Below are positions 28,864 through 37,749 of a stretch of DNA of 64,000 nucleotides, in pieces. The stretch lies in NCBI RefSeq assembly GCF_900102075.1, contig NZ_FNAV01000010.1, positions 124,001 to 188,000 of the forward strand. The letters are read 5' to 3'. The translations under genes were made by a program, and so were the position numbers. Numbering within the stretch: the stretch's first letter is position 1; every line of letters begins with the position of its first letter. The notes under the pieces are model-generated. The model was given only the letters and a program-made list of their open reading frames with translations. It was not told where the DNA came from and did no database searches. This DNA is from Salipiger thiooxidans (GTDB lineage Bacteria; Pseudomonadota; Alphaproteobacteria; Rhodobacterales; Rhodobacteraceae).

Positions 28864-29702
28864 TCCTCGGCGTCGATGCGGGCGGCACCTCCTGCCGCGT
28901 CGCGCTCGAGCGCGACGGCCAGAGACACGAAGCGCGGCTTGGCCCCGCCAACGTGACCACGGATTTCGATGGCGCGGTGGCGACGATCCTCGCGGGCCTC
29001 ACCGAGGTCGCGAGCCGCGCGGGCCTTGCGGTGGCCGACCTGCGCCCCTGCCCCGCGTGGCTGGCGCTGGCGGGCGTCACCGGCCCCGAGATGGCGGCGC
29101 GCGTCGCTGCGGCGCTGCCGCTCGAACACGCCCGCATCGACGAGGACCGCCGCGCCGCGGTGGTCGGCGCCCATGGCGAGACCACCGGCTGCGTCGCGGG
29201 CGTCGGCACCGGCAGCTTCCTCGCACGGCAGGCGGGCACCGAGTTCCTGACCATGGGCGGGCACGGGCTGGTGCTGGGCGACGAGGCCTCGGGCGCCTGG
29301 CTCGGGCGCGAGTTCCTCTCCTACGCGCTCAGGGTGCACGACAAGCTCGAGGCGCCGAGCGCGCTCACCCGCGAGGTGACGGACGAGCTTGGCGGTGCGC
29401 CGGGGATCATCGCCTTCGCCGCCAAGGCCTCGCCCTCGGATTTCGCCACGCTGGCGCCGCGGATCTGCGCCGCACGGGGGGACGCTGCCGCCGATATGCA
29501 GATGCGCCGCGGTGCGGCCTACATCGCCACCGGGCTCAACGCGCTTGGCTGGCACCCGCAGGAGCCGCTCTGCCTGATCGGAGGCATCGCCGGGGCCTAT
29601 GCCGACTGGCTGCCCAAGGAGATGGCCCGCGCGCTGCGTCCGCCCCAGGGCACCGGGCTCGATGGCGCGCTCACACTGGCAAGGCGCCTCGTCCCCGCCT
29701 GA
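28860..29702 (+). CDS. BadF/BadG/BcrA/BcrD-type ATPase, probable N-acetylglucosamine-like kinase
   Basis: 280 residues of the actin-like ATPase fold. The phosphate-1 loop is LGVDAGGTSCRVAL at residues 3-16; the phosphate-2 region is GCVAGVGTGSFLARQ; GGHGLVLGDEASGAWLGREF and GGIAGAYADWL follow. It has the length of small eukaryote-like GlcNAc kinases. ATGA overlap with the VWA gene. The substrate (amino sugar or other) is inferred from fold only. Confidence 0.8.
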   Translation: MILGVDAGGTSCRVALERDGQRHEARLGPANVTTDFDGAVATILAGLTEVASRAGLAVADLRPCPAWLALAGVTGPEMAARVAAALPLEHARIDEDRRAAVVGAHGETTGCVAGVGTGSFLARQAGTEFLTMGGHGLVLGDEASGAWLGREFLSYALRVHDKLEAPSALTREVTDELGGAPGIIAFAAKASPSDFATLAPRICAARGDAAADMQMRRGAAYIATGLNALGWHPQEPLCLIGGIAGAYADWLPKEMARALRPPQGTGLDGALTLARRLVPA

Positions 29703-29780
29703 GGATGCGGCGCGGACCCTGGACCGTGTCCTTCGTGTCTTCGGAAAGAGCCGAAACCTGCCTGGGCACGTGGCTCAGGC

Positions 29781-30434
29781 TCAGAACTCGACCTCCAGCT
29801 CCTCGATCTCTTCGGGCTCGGCCAATGCGCCCGCGATCCATTCCTTCATCGGCGCCCAGTCGAGGATGCGGTCGATATAGGCCTCGAGCTCGGGCTCAAG
29901 CGTGACCGCATAGGTGCGCAAGCGGGTGCAGACGGGCGCGAACATGGCGTCGGCCATGGTGGCGGGGCCGAACAGGAAGGGCCCGCCATAGGTTTCGAGG
30001 CACTCGCTCCAGATCTCACGCACCCGCTCGACGTCGGGCCGGGCGCCAGAGAAGATCTTGAAGCGCTCGTGCCGCGCCTTGATGTTCATCGGAAGCGCCG
30101 AGCGGAGGTTGTAGAACCCAGCGTGCATCTCGCCCGACACCGCGCGGCAATGGGCCCGCGCCACGATGTCTTCGGGATAGAGCTTGGCCTCGGGAAAACA
30201 CTCGTTGAGATAGCCCGCGATGGCCAGCGTGTCCCAGACCTGCACCTTGCCGTGGGTGAGCCGCGGCACCCGCACCGTGGGCGACAGAAGCAGCAGTTCC
30301 TGGCGCACGTCGGCATCGGTGGGATCGACCGGCTCCTCGCGGAAATCGAGCCCAGACATCTTGCACAGGAGCCACCCGCGCAGCGACCAGGACGAGTAGT
30401 TCTTCGATGAAATCGTGAGCGTTGCCTGAGTCAT
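29781..30434 (-). CDS. Glutathione S-transferase family protein
   Basis: 217 residues. The N-terminal thioredoxin-like domain starts TLTISSKNYSSWSLRGWLLCKMSGL, with the Ser-rich active-site region, then VPRLTHGKVQVWDTLAIAGYLNE (the cis-Pro and glutathione-binding part). The C-terminal helical domain ends in an acidic tail EPEEIEELEVEF. ATG 30434 fits the family start. Divergent from phaZ, about 100 bp apart. Role unknown. Confidence 0.87.
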   Translation of the reverse strand: MTQATLTISSKNYSSWSLRGWLLCKMSGLDFREEPVDPTDADVRQELLLLSPTVRVPRLTHGKVQVWDTLAIAGYLNECFPEAKLYPEDIVARAHCRAVSGEMHAGFYNLRSALPMNIKARHERFKIFSGARPDVERVREIWSECLETYGGPFLFGPATMADAMFAPVCTRLRTYAVTLEPELEAYIDRILDWAPMKEWIAGALAEPEEIEELEVEF

Positions 30435-30537
30435 GGTGTCTTCACTTTGCCTTCGATGCTGCGCTGCGACACGATTTTTGTCGCATGGCGGCGCGGTTCT
30501 GGCTACCAATTTGATGAGCAAAGAGGGGCCGAACGCA

Positions 30538-31749
30538 GTGCTTTATGCCACGTATCAAGGACTTGATGATATTATCGCCCCTTTCCGGACCGCCGCGCTG
30601 ACCGCGCTGTCCTTCGGTCCGAAGAACCCGGGCCCCTTCGGAGAGCTCTTTCGCCGCAATGCAGCGCTGATGGAAATGCTGTCGCGGTTCCAGCTGACAC
30701 ACGCCCGGCCCTCGTTCGGGATCCACAGCGTGAGGGTCGAAAACCGCGACGTGCCGGTGACCGAGGAGGTGGCGCTCGACCTGCCCTTCGGCAACCTTCT
30801 GCATTTCCGCAAGGACCTCGACACGCAGCAGCCCAAGGTGCTGGTGACCGCGCCCCTCTCCGGCCATTTCTCCACGCTTCTGGCAGGCACGGTGAAGACG
30901 CTCCTGCGCGATCATGACGTCTACATCACCGACTGGAAGAACGCCCGTGACGTGCCGCGCTCGGCCGGGCAGTTCGGCGTCGAGGATTACATCGCCTACG
31001 TCATTCGCTTCCTCGAAGAGATCGGGCCTGGCGGCCACGTGCTCGCGGTCTGCCAGCCCTGCGTGCAGACCCTGGCCGCAGTGGCGGTGATGTCCGAGGA
31101 CCGCAATCCCGCGACGCCACGCACCATGACGCTGATGGCCGGCCCCGTGGACGTGCGCGAGAGCCCGACCACGGTGAACGATCTCGCCAACGAGAAGCCG
31201 CTGTCGTGGTTCAAGCGCAACGTGATCTCGACGGTGCCGTTCCGCTACGACGGTGCCGGACGCAAGGTCTACCCGGGCTTCGTGCAGCTCGCCGCCTTCA
31301 TGTCGATGAACATGGAGCGCCACCAGGCACAGCATCGCAAGCTCTACGACCATCTCGCCGCGGGAGAGCAAGATGACGCGAAGCGCATCAAGGAATTCTA
31401 CGACGAGTATTTCGCGGTGCTCGACCTGACCGAGGAATTCTACATCGAGACCATCGAGCGGGTGTTCCAGAAGGCCGAGCTCGCCACCGGCGACTTCACC
31501 TATCGTGGCCGCAAGGTCGACCCCTCGAAGATCCGCAACACCGCGCTGCTGACCGTCGAGGGCGGGCGCGACGACATCTGCGGGATGGGCCAGACCACGG
31601 CGGCGCATGACCTCTGCTCGACCCTGCGCCCGCATCTCAAGCGCCACCACCTGCAGGCCAACGTCGGCCATTATGGCGTCTTCAACGGCCGCCGCTGGGA
31701 GAACGAGATCTACCCGGTGGTGCGCAACATGATCCTCGCCATGGAGTGA
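30538..31749 (+). CDS. phaZ: Intracellular polyhydroxyalkanoate (PHB) depolymerase
   Basis: 403 residues from a GTG start with AAAGAGGGG upstream; an ATG at 30514 is possible. The nucleophile is a Cys in the lipase-box-like VLAVCQPCVQ motif, as known for intracellular PHB depolymerases. The catalytic His lies in NVGHYGVFNGRRWENEI near the end, and the Asp probably in VEGGRDDICG. It breaks down stored PHB for carbon and energy. The phaC/phaP genes usually near it are not seen here. Confidence 0.92.
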   Translation: MLYATYQGLDDIIAPFRTAALTALSFGPKNPGPFGELFRRNAALMEMLSRFQLTHARPSFGIHSVRVENRDVPVTEEVALDLPFGNLLHFRKDLDTQQPKVLVTAPLSGHFSTLLAGTVKTLLRDHDVYITDWKNARDVPRSAGQFGVEDYIAYVIRFLEEIGPGGHVLAVCQPCVQTLAAVAVMSEDRNPATPRTMTLMAGPVDVRESPTTVNDLANEKPLSWFKRNVISTVPFRYDGAGRKVYPGFVQLAAFMSMNMERHQAQHRKLYDHLAAGEQDDAKRIKEFYDEYFAVLDLTEEFYIETIERVFQKAELATGDFTYRGRKVDPSKIRNTALLTVEGGRDDICGMGQTTAAHDLCSTLRPHLKRHHLQANVGHYGVFNGRRWENEIYPVVRNMILAME

Positions 31750-31911
31750 CGCCGCGCGCGCCCACAGAGGCTATCCGTGCCGGCGCTTCGCCGCGCGGCA
31801 CCGCGCGTACGTGAGCATCAGCTTGCCAATCCCCGCCGACCTGCGCAGTCTGGGAACACGTCCCCCAGGCCCGCTCCTTTCCGCCCCTAAAGAATTGTAA
31901 CCGGGAATTTT

Positions 31912-32805
31912 ATGTCCAACGCGCATTTGCCGGATCTTCGTGCCGAGGTCTCTGCCCAGTACGAGCTCGACTACATTCCGCGCGGATCCGACACGCTGCT
32001 CGTCGTCCTGGCGCCGACACCCCGACTGGTGCTGATGAAATATCCCTTCGCCCAGAGCAGCCTGCATCTGGCCGACCGGTTCCTGTCGTTCTACACCAAC
32101 GCCCCCTACCGGAACGTGAACGCCATCGTCACCTTTGCGCGGGCCCGCGGCTACCTGCGCCTGCTCTTCATCGGCTCGTCCAAGGGCGGCTCGGGCGCTC
32201 TGCTGTGGTCCTCGATCGCGCAGGAGGTGCAGCGCGACATGGCGGTGCAGTGCATCGCCTTCAGCCCGCAGACCATGCTCTTCCCGCACAACCCGGTGCT
32301 CGACGAGCTGCCGAGCTACCGGATCTCGCTCGACCGGCTCGAGGGCAAGGGCCGCGCCCATCTCGCCAAGGACTTCCGGCGCTTCGGCAATATCCAGGAT
32401 TTCATCCGGGGGCGCACCGCGCTCACCACGGTCTACTATTCTTCGGGCTACGGCATGGACGTGGCCGAGGCCCAGCGGTTGCGCCGCGTGCCCGGGCTGC
32501 GGCTGATCCCGGTGGATCTGCCTTTCCACGGCAGCATCATGCCCTTCACCCTGAAATCGGGCGACGAGGCAGCGATCGAGCGGCTGGCGGACAAGCTCTA
32601 CACCGATGCGACCAGGGACCAGGATCTCGCCCGGTCGTTGCCGGAACGGCGCGAGGATTTCGTCTCTTCGCTGCGCAAGCTCTCCGCTGCGAGCCTCAAC
32701 GACGTGATCGCCGAAACCCTCGCGCGCGGTACCGGAGGCCGCAGGAAGCGGCTGCGCCTGATGAACGGTCTCTTCCGGCTCTACCGGCGCCAGGGGTGGG
32801 TCTGA
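31912..32805 (+). CDS. Alpha/beta-hydrolase-like protein of unknown function
   Basis: 297 residues. GSSKGGSGALLWSSIA near residues 88-103 is a nucleophile elbow (G-x-S-x-G). A long C-terminal helical region follows, with a basic tail RKRLRLMNGLFRLYRRQG. The N-terminal SDTLLVVLAPTPRLVLMKYPF fits the first strands of the fold. Proteins of this look occur near surface-polysaccharide or capsule genes, but no such genes are here. Upstream ribosome site is poor. Exact function not recognised. Confidence 0.65.
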   Translation: MSNAHLPDLRAEVSAQYELDYIPRGSDTLLVVLAPTPRLVLMKYPFAQSSLHLADRFLSFYTNAPYRNVNAIVTFARARGYLRLLFIGSSKGGSGALLWSSIAQEVQRDMAVQCIAFSPQTMLFPHNPVLDELPSYRISLDRLEGKGRAHLAKDFRRFGNIQDFIRGRTALTTVYYSSGYGMDVAEAQRLRRVPGLRLIPVDLPFHGSIMPFTLKSGDEAAIERLADKLYTDATRDQDLARSLPERREDFVSSLRKLSAASLNDVIAETLARGTGGRRKRLRLMNGLFRLYRRQGWV

Positions 32806-32838
32806 CGGCGCCGCCGCCAGCCCCACCCGCACGGGTCT

Positions 32839-33027
32839 TCAGAACACGTGCAGCCCCAGAAGTATGAAGGATATGCCCAACAACAGCACCAGCAGCGCCA
32901 CGACCCAGGTCGAGACGCGGTTGCTCACCTGCGTCGGCTGATAGCAGGAGCCGCAGACCGGCGCCCCGAAGCGGAGTGCATGTCCGCAATACCTGCATAT
33001 GAAGACCCTGTGATCACTCAAAGCCAT
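32839..33027 (-). CDS. 62-residue zinc-ribbon membrane protein
   Basis: Two CxxC pairs (ICRYCGHALRFGAPVCGSC) form a zinc ribbon at residues 9-27. A single membrane helix follows (STWVVALLVLLLGISFILLGLHVF) to the C-terminus. GGAGAG lies 8 nt before ATG 33027. The longer frame upstream is not supported. Likely membrane-anchored with a cytosolic zinc finger; function unknown. Confidence 0.7.
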   Translation of the reverse strand: MALSDHRVFICRYCGHALRFGAPVCGSCYQPTQVSNRVSTWVVALLVLLLGISFILLGLHVF

Positions 33028-33561
33028 ACCAATACTCTCCAGTCCCAGAGCACGAGTCGCCCCCTGTCCGGGCGGCTCACAAAACTGATGATACGGAGGA
33101 AATGAGTCCGAAAGAAAACACAACCCGCAGGCTAGCTGTAAAACGCTTGAAATCTCGCGAACGTGACCCAAGCGTCACCCTTGCAACGGTCACATGTTAC
33201 TTATTCGATCACATTTAGGACCGATAGTATCTGTATATTCAGCTATATCGGAACGATGATGAAACCTGAGGCGCCACTTCAGCCTCTGGCGTCGACGCCC
33301 GGCGCTTCCCGCAAGGGTTGTGACACTTTCCCGACGCCTGCCGCTGAAACCGGCTGCAGGAGCGTCGCGTGCGCCCCCCTCCAGACCGCATCTGCCCCAA
33401 TTTTCAGCAGGCCGCGCCCTCTCCGGCCCCGCCTTTGACGCGAACATGGGCAGACCGCGGTTCCATCGGCACGGTTCTGCCGGTCGGCGCCTGTCGGATT
33501 TGCCCTTTTCCGCTGCGTCTCCAAATTCAGGCGCAACCGGATGAAAGACAGAAGGACTGAC
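33028..33561. other. Intergenic region, promoter side of the periplasmic glucan gene
   Basis: An AT-rich patch at 33190-33260 contains an imperfect inverted repeat, CCGATAG against CTATATCGG near 33223-33252, a possible operator or promoter. No gene supported. Confidence 0.45.
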
Positions 33562-35175
33562 ATGACCGACCCTCGCCTGACCCGACGAGACATGCTCGCC
33601 TCCGCCCTCGGAGCCGGAGCTTTCTTCCTCCTGCCCGAGGTGGCGCGCGCCCAGAAAGCGGCCGCGCAAGACGCCGCGGGTTTCGGGCCCGCCGAGCCGT
33701 TCTCCTTCGACCAGCTACGGGACGTCGCACGCTCCCTCGCCAACGAGAGTTACGTGCCGATGCAGGTCGCCGATGGCGACATCCTCGAAAAGATCGACTA
33801 CGACCGACACAACCAGATCTCGTTCCGCAAGGAGCGGGCGCTTTGGAACCAGTCGGGCACCTCGCCGGTGCAGTTCTTCTTCCCCGGCAAGTATTTCCCC
33901 GAGCCCGTGCACATCTACACCGTCGAGAACGGCATGGCGCGCGAGGTTCCGTTCTCGACCGACTACTTCGACATCCCCGATAACAACCCCGCCCGCGCCC
34001 TGACCCGCACCGAGGGCTTCGCGGGCTTCCGGGTGCAGGACCAGCCGGGCGGCGACGACTGGATGGCCTTCCTCGGCGCCTCCTACTGGCGCACCGCGGG
34101 CTATTCCGGTCAGTTCGGCCTGTCGGTGCGCGGCCTCGCGCTCGACACCGCCATTCCGGAAGGCCCCGAGGAATTCCCGCGCTTCACCCGGTTCTGGCTC
34201 GAGCAGGCTGGCGGCGGCGACCTGACCGCCTACGCGCTCCTCGAGAGCCCGCGCGCCACCGGCGCCTACAAGATCGCCTCGACCCGCGGCGACGAGGGCG
34301 TGGCGCAGGATGTCGAGGCGCAGATCTTCCTGCGCGGCGACGTCGAGCGGCTGGGCATCGCGCCGCTCACCTCGATGTACTGGTTCGGCAAGCCCGACGC
34401 CCACGTGGCCCCGGACTGGCGCCCCGAGGTACACGACAGCGACGGGCTCGAGATCCACACCGCCAGCGGCGAGCGCATCTGGCGTCCGCTCAACAACCCG
34501 CCGCGCACAATGGCCAACAGCTTCTACACCCCCGGCGTCAAGGGCTTCGGCCTGATGCAGCGCGAGCGCAGCTTCGACGAATACCAGGACGACGGCGTGT
34601 TCTACGAAAAGCGCGCCTCGGCCTGGATCCAGCCCAAGGGCGACTGGGGCGACGGCTCGGTCACCCTTGTCGAGCTGTCGACCGATGACGAGATCCACGA
34701 CAACATCGTGGCGATGTGGACCCCGACCGGCCCGGCCGGCAAGGGGCGTGAGTACAACGTCGGTTACCGCCTGACCTGGTTCGAGGACAACCCGGTGCCG
34801 CCCAATGCCGCGCGCTTCCTCGCGACCCGCATCGGCGCCGGCGGCATCCCCGGCCAGCCCCGCCCCGAGGGTGTGGTCAAGATCGTCTGCGATTTCGAGA
34901 ACCACGGCTTCGAGGAACTGACCCGCGATCCCGGCATCCGCCCCGTGGTCACCGCCTCGCGCGGCACGGTCAGCGGGTTCGCCGCCTACCCGGTGGTGGA
35001 CGAGGATTACTGGCGCGCCATCTTCGACCTCGATTTCTCGAGCATCCCCGAGGATGACGACACGCCCATCGACCTGCGCATGTTCGTCGAGGTCGACGGC
35101 GAGTCCCGCACCGAGACCTGGCTGATGCAGATCTTCCCGTCGCAGATGCGCACGCTGTTGGCCTCCCGGCCCTGA
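33562..35175 (+). CDS. Periplasmic glucan biosynthesis protein, OpgG/OpgD family
   Basis: 537 residues. A twin-arginine signal (TRRDMLASALGAGAFFLLPEVARAQ) is more typical of OpgD, which is Tat-exported, than OpgG. The mature protein contains YDRHNQISFRKERALWNQ and ALLESPRATGAYKIASTRGD, hallmarks of the family, with Glu and Asp residues that form a glucan-cleaving active site. ATG 33562 follows AAGGA with good spacing. It shapes osmoregulated periplasmic glucans. No opgH glucosyltransferase is adjacent. Confidence 0.9.
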   Translation: MTDPRLTRRDMLASALGAGAFFLLPEVARAQKAAAQDAAGFGPAEPFSFDQLRDVARSLANESYVPMQVADGDILEKIDYDRHNQISFRKERALWNQSGTSPVQFFFPGKYFPEPVHIYTVENGMAREVPFSTDYFDIPDNNPARALTRTEGFAGFRVQDQPGGDDWMAFLGASYWRTAGYSGQFGLSVRGLALDTAIPEGPEEFPRFTRFWLEQAGGGDLTAYALLESPRATGAYKIASTRGDEGVAQDVEAQIFLRGDVERLGIAPLTSMYWFGKPDAHVAPDWRPEVHDSDGLEIHTASGERIWRPLNNPPRTMANSFYTPGVKGFGLMQRERSFDEYQDDGVFYEKRASAWIQPKGDWGDGSVTLVELSTDDEIHDNIVAMWTPTGPAGKGREYNVGYRLTWFEDNPVPPNAARFLATRIGAGGIPGQPRPEGVVKIVCDFENHGFEELTRDPGIRPVVTASRGTVSGFAAYPVVDEDYWRAIFDLDFSSIPEDDDTPIDLRMFVEVDGESRTETWLMQIFPSQMRTLLASRP

Positions 35176-35187
35176 ACCCTCCCCGAG

Positions 35188-35216
35188 GGCGCCCGTCGCG
35201 TATGGCGACGGGCGCC
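35188..35216. terminator. Hairpin between convergent genes
   Basis: GGCGCCCGTCGC pairs perfectly with GCGACGGGCGCC around a 5-nt loop. There is no T-run, but the position between convergent gene ends suits bidirectional termination. Confidence 0.7.
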
Positions 35217-35232
35217 GCTCATGGCGCAAGGG

Positions 35233-36297
35233 TCAGGCGGGCGCGCCCACGCGCTGGCTGCAGCCGCCCTCGCCCGTGTCGAGCACCTCGCCCGTGGCGG
35301 AGTCGTGAAACCACCAGCGATAGCTGTCCGCCCCGAGCTCGAGCCGCAGGAGCCCGAGATGCCCGAATACCGCCGAAGCGGTGGTGGGCGCCACCGGGCG
35401 CACCTTCGATGTCTCGCCCCCGGTACCCACGACGAACTCGAGCAGCCCGTCGCTCCGATCCGGCGCGCCATCCCCGGCCAGCGGCAGGGAACGTTCGTAG
35501 AAGTGGTTGTGCCCGTTCAGCACTAGCGTCGCCCCGGCAGCCTGCAGCGTCCGGAAGAGCGCCGTGGCGCTGTCGAGCCCGCCGCGTTGCTGCAGCGAGT
35601 AGGCCGGCCGGTGGTAGAAGGCCAGCACGCAGGCCTCGGGCGCCGCAGCCAGCGTGTCCGACAGCCATTGCGCCTGCGGTGAGCCCGCCCCGGCCTCGAC
35701 CTCGCTGTTGAGCGACAGCACCAGCCAATTGCCGGCATGGGCGGCATAGTAGCCCTCCGAGCCCAGCCCGGCCCGCCCGGCCCAGCTTTCGTAATAGCCG
35801 AAGGCGCCGGGCGTTTCGTACTCGTGGTTGCCCGGCGTCGGCAGAATCCGCGGCCTCTCCTGTCCCCAGACCTGGTCGAAGCAATCCGAGAACTCGCGCG
35901 CGGTGCCCGAGTTGTAGACCAGATCCCCCAGCGCGAGGATCGGCGCGTCGGGCCAGCGGTCCGCAAGCTCGGCGGTGGCCGATGCGGGCACGTGGCTGGT
36001 GTCGAAAGGCGAAGCCAGCCCCAGCAGGCCGGCGGTCGCAGGCAGCACATGGGCGAGGTTCAGACGCTCCGGGCAATCGGCGATGTCGCCCACCGCGAGC
36101 AGCGTGATGCTCTCGTTCTGGCCGTCGTAGGCCGCGTCCAGAATGCGCTGAGGCTCGCTCTCGGTGCCGCTCCAGGCCGACCGGTCCTGCCCGTGCATCA
36201 GGAAGGAGGCGTAGCCGAACCACTGCCCCTCGATCGCCGTCACCAGCAGTGCCGCCGCCACAAGGGCCGCAAGCCCCGCTCCGATCCGTTTCATCAT
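35233..36297 (-). CDS. Secreted metallophosphoesterase, purple-acid-phosphatase-like
   Basis: 354 residues. A signal peptide or anchor is at residues 5-25. Metal-binding motifs run in order: AVGDIADC (about 69-75), ALGDLVYNSG, TPGNHEYET, FYHRP, and NGHNHFYERS near residue 250. These are the calcineurin-like D-x-H, GD, GNHE and GHxH set. Likely acts in the periplasm on a phosphate ester. Last gene of a leftward operon, overlapping the LuxR-type gene by 4 bp. Confidence 0.88.
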   Translation of the reverse strand: MMKRIGAGLAALVAAALLVTAIEGQWFGYASFLMHGQDRSAWSGTESEPQRILDAAYDGQNESITLLAVGDIADCPERLNLAHVLPATAGLLGLASPFDTSHVPASATAELADRWPDAPILALGDLVYNSGTAREFSDCFDQVWGQERPRILPTPGNHEYETPGAFGYYESWAGRAGLGSEGYYAAHAGNWLVLSLNSEVEAGAGSPQAQWLSDTLAAAPEACVLAFYHRPAYSLQQRGGLDSATALFRTLQAAGATLVLNGHNHFYERSLPLAGDGAPDRSDGLLEFVVGTGGETSKVRPVAPTTASAVFGHLGLLRLELGADSYRWWFHDSATGEVLDTGEGGCSQRVGAPA

Positions 36298-36845
36298 GAT
36301 CTCTCCGCCGTCCTTGCGGCTGTCTTTTCGTTTGGCGCCAGGGTCAGGTCGTCCTCGAGCAGGTCCTCGACGAACCAGGCCCCGAACTGCGCACGCCCCG
36401 AGACCCCGGCCTTGGCGTAGATCCGCGTGAGCTGCGCCCGCACCGTGCCCTGCGCGGCGCCCCGCAGAGCGGCGATGTCGGATACGTCGAGCCCCTTGAG
36501 CGCCAGCAACCCCACGTCGCGCTCGGCGGGCGTCAGGCCCCAGGCCTGGAACTGCGTGGCGATGACGTCCGAGAGCTTGCCGCGGGCGGTGTCGAGCGTC
36601 CGCTCCTGCGTCGCGAGGCGCTCCAGCGCCGCGCGCAGCTGCAAGCCGCTCAGGACCACGCCGGCCACGAGGGCCAGCGCCACGAGCGACTCCAGCATCC
36701 CCTCGGGCGAAGTCGGATCGAGCAGCATGTCGCCGACCGCGTCGCCGACGAAGAACACCGCGGCGATCCCCTGCAGCAGCAGAACGGCGGCAAGCGCGAG
36801 CGGCTGCCGCCGGTCGCCACTGGCACGGGATGACTTGCCGGTCAC
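36294..36845 (-). CDS. Membrane-anchored LuxR-type HTH protein
   Basis: 183 residues. Two membrane segments are visible (LALAAVLLLQGIAAVFFVGDAV and LVALALVAGVVLSGLQL). A coiled-coil-like linker follows, then a C-terminal LuxR HTH: WGLTPAERDVGLLALKGLDVSDIAALRGAAQGTVRAQLTRIYAKAGVSGRAQF. Putting a LuxR domain directly on the membrane is unusual but known in alphaproteobacteria. It overlaps both neighbours by 4 bp, so it may regulate this operon or respond to its redox state. Confidence 0.82.
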   Translation of the reverse strand: MTGKSSRASGDRRQPLALAAVLLLQGIAAVFFVGDAVGDMLLDPTSPEGMLESLVALALVAGVVLSGLQLRAALERLATQERTLDTARGKLSDVIATQFQAWGLTPAERDVGLLALKGLDVSDIAALRGAAQGTVRAQLTRIYAKAGVSGRAQFGAWFVEDLLEDDLTLAPNEKTAARTAERS

Positions 36846-37486
36846 TTCATCTTGCCTCTTCCAGTCAGCATCGGGCGCACGAGGTTGCGCCTGAGGGCCC
36901 GGCTCTCGATCACCACGCCGCCCACATGCACCATCGCGAGCAGCAGCATCAGGTTCGCCGCCAGCTCGTGCAGCTCCTTCGCGATCCCGTCGCCCTCGTG
37001 GTCACTTTCTGCCGTTTCGCTGTCGTCCACAAGAACCGACCAGTCCCCGGCGGCGACCGCGGCGCGGTCCTCGGCGATGGTGACCGGGCTCTTCATGTCG
37101 GTCATCACGAGCCCGGTGGCCACGACGATGGCAAGGCAGCCCCAGAGCGCGTAGACCATGATCGCCCCCGCCGGGTTGTGCGAGGGGTATTCCGAGGGCC
37201 GCCCGCGCAGCAGGTCACGCAGGTGCCGCAGCGCCCCCACCGGGTCCGGCAGGAAGGCCGAGAACCGCGCCTCGGACGGCCCTACGAACCCCCAGAGCAG
37301 CCGCACGGCCAAGGTGCCGAGCGCGACCCAGCCAAGCCAGACGTGCAGGTTGCCGCCCGGCTTGCTGAGCAGCCCGTTCACCAGCACCACCCCGGCGATC
37401 AGCCAGTGGCTGATGCGCACCAGCGGGTCCCAGGGATCGGGAGGAAGGGGCGCCGCCTCGGCGCCCCGATCGAGATCACGCGACAT
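36842..37486 (-). CDS. Di-heme cytochrome b561-type membrane protein
   Basis: 214 residues, four membrane segments. Heme His candidates are in VRISHWLIAG (about residue 27), GGNLHVWLGW (about 48), KELHELAANL and MVHVGGVVIE. An acidic periplasmic loop (DDSETAESDHEGDG) lies before the last pair. Probably passes electrons between quinone and a periplasmic partner, here perhaps the adjacent PepSY protein. 2 bp separate it from that gene. Confidence 0.88.
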   Translation of the reverse strand: MSRDLDRGAEAAPLPPDPWDPLVRISHWLIAGVVLVNGLLSKPGGNLHVWLGWVALGTLAVRLLWGFVGPSEARFSAFLPDPVGALRHLRDLLRGRPSEYPSHNPAGAIMVYALWGCLAIVVATGLVMTDMKSPVTIAEDRAAVAAGDWSVLVDDSETAESDHEGDGIAKELHELAANLMLLLAMVHVGGVVIESRALRRNLVRPMLTGRGKMK

Positions 37487-37488
37487 GA

Positions 37489-37749
37489 TCAGTCGTCATC
37501 CTTGATGTTGGTGACGGCGCCGGTCTTGGGGTCGATGTAGACCTCCCAGAGCTTCTGTGCCTCGTCGGTGCACTTGGCTTCGATCATGCCGCCTTCGGCC
37601 TCGAATTCGCGCACCGCGCAGCCCGCCGCTGCCAGCGCCGCGGTGGCGTCCGTCGGGTTGGTGCCGACCACGTCGCCCACCGAGGGCATGGCACTGGCGG
37701 CGAAGGGAACTGCGATCAGCGCGAGGCTGGCAAGGAAGGGTCTGGTCAT
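37489..37749 (-). CDS. PepSY-domain periplasmic protein
   Basis: 86 residues with a signal peptide (MTRPFLASLALIAVPFAASA). The rest is a PepSY fold: VGTNPTDATAALAAAGCAVREFEAEGG and LWEVYIDPKTGAVTNIKDDD. PepSY domains occur beside cytochrome b561 proteins and may bind a ligand or inhibit enzymes. ATG 37749 has AGGA 6 nt upstream. First gene of the pepSY, b561, luxR, phosphatase operon. Confidence 0.85.
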   Translation of the reverse strand: MTRPFLASLALIAVPFAASAMPSVGDVVGTNPTDATAALAAAGCAVREFEAEGGMIEAKCTDEAQKLWEVYIDPKTGAVTNIKDDD

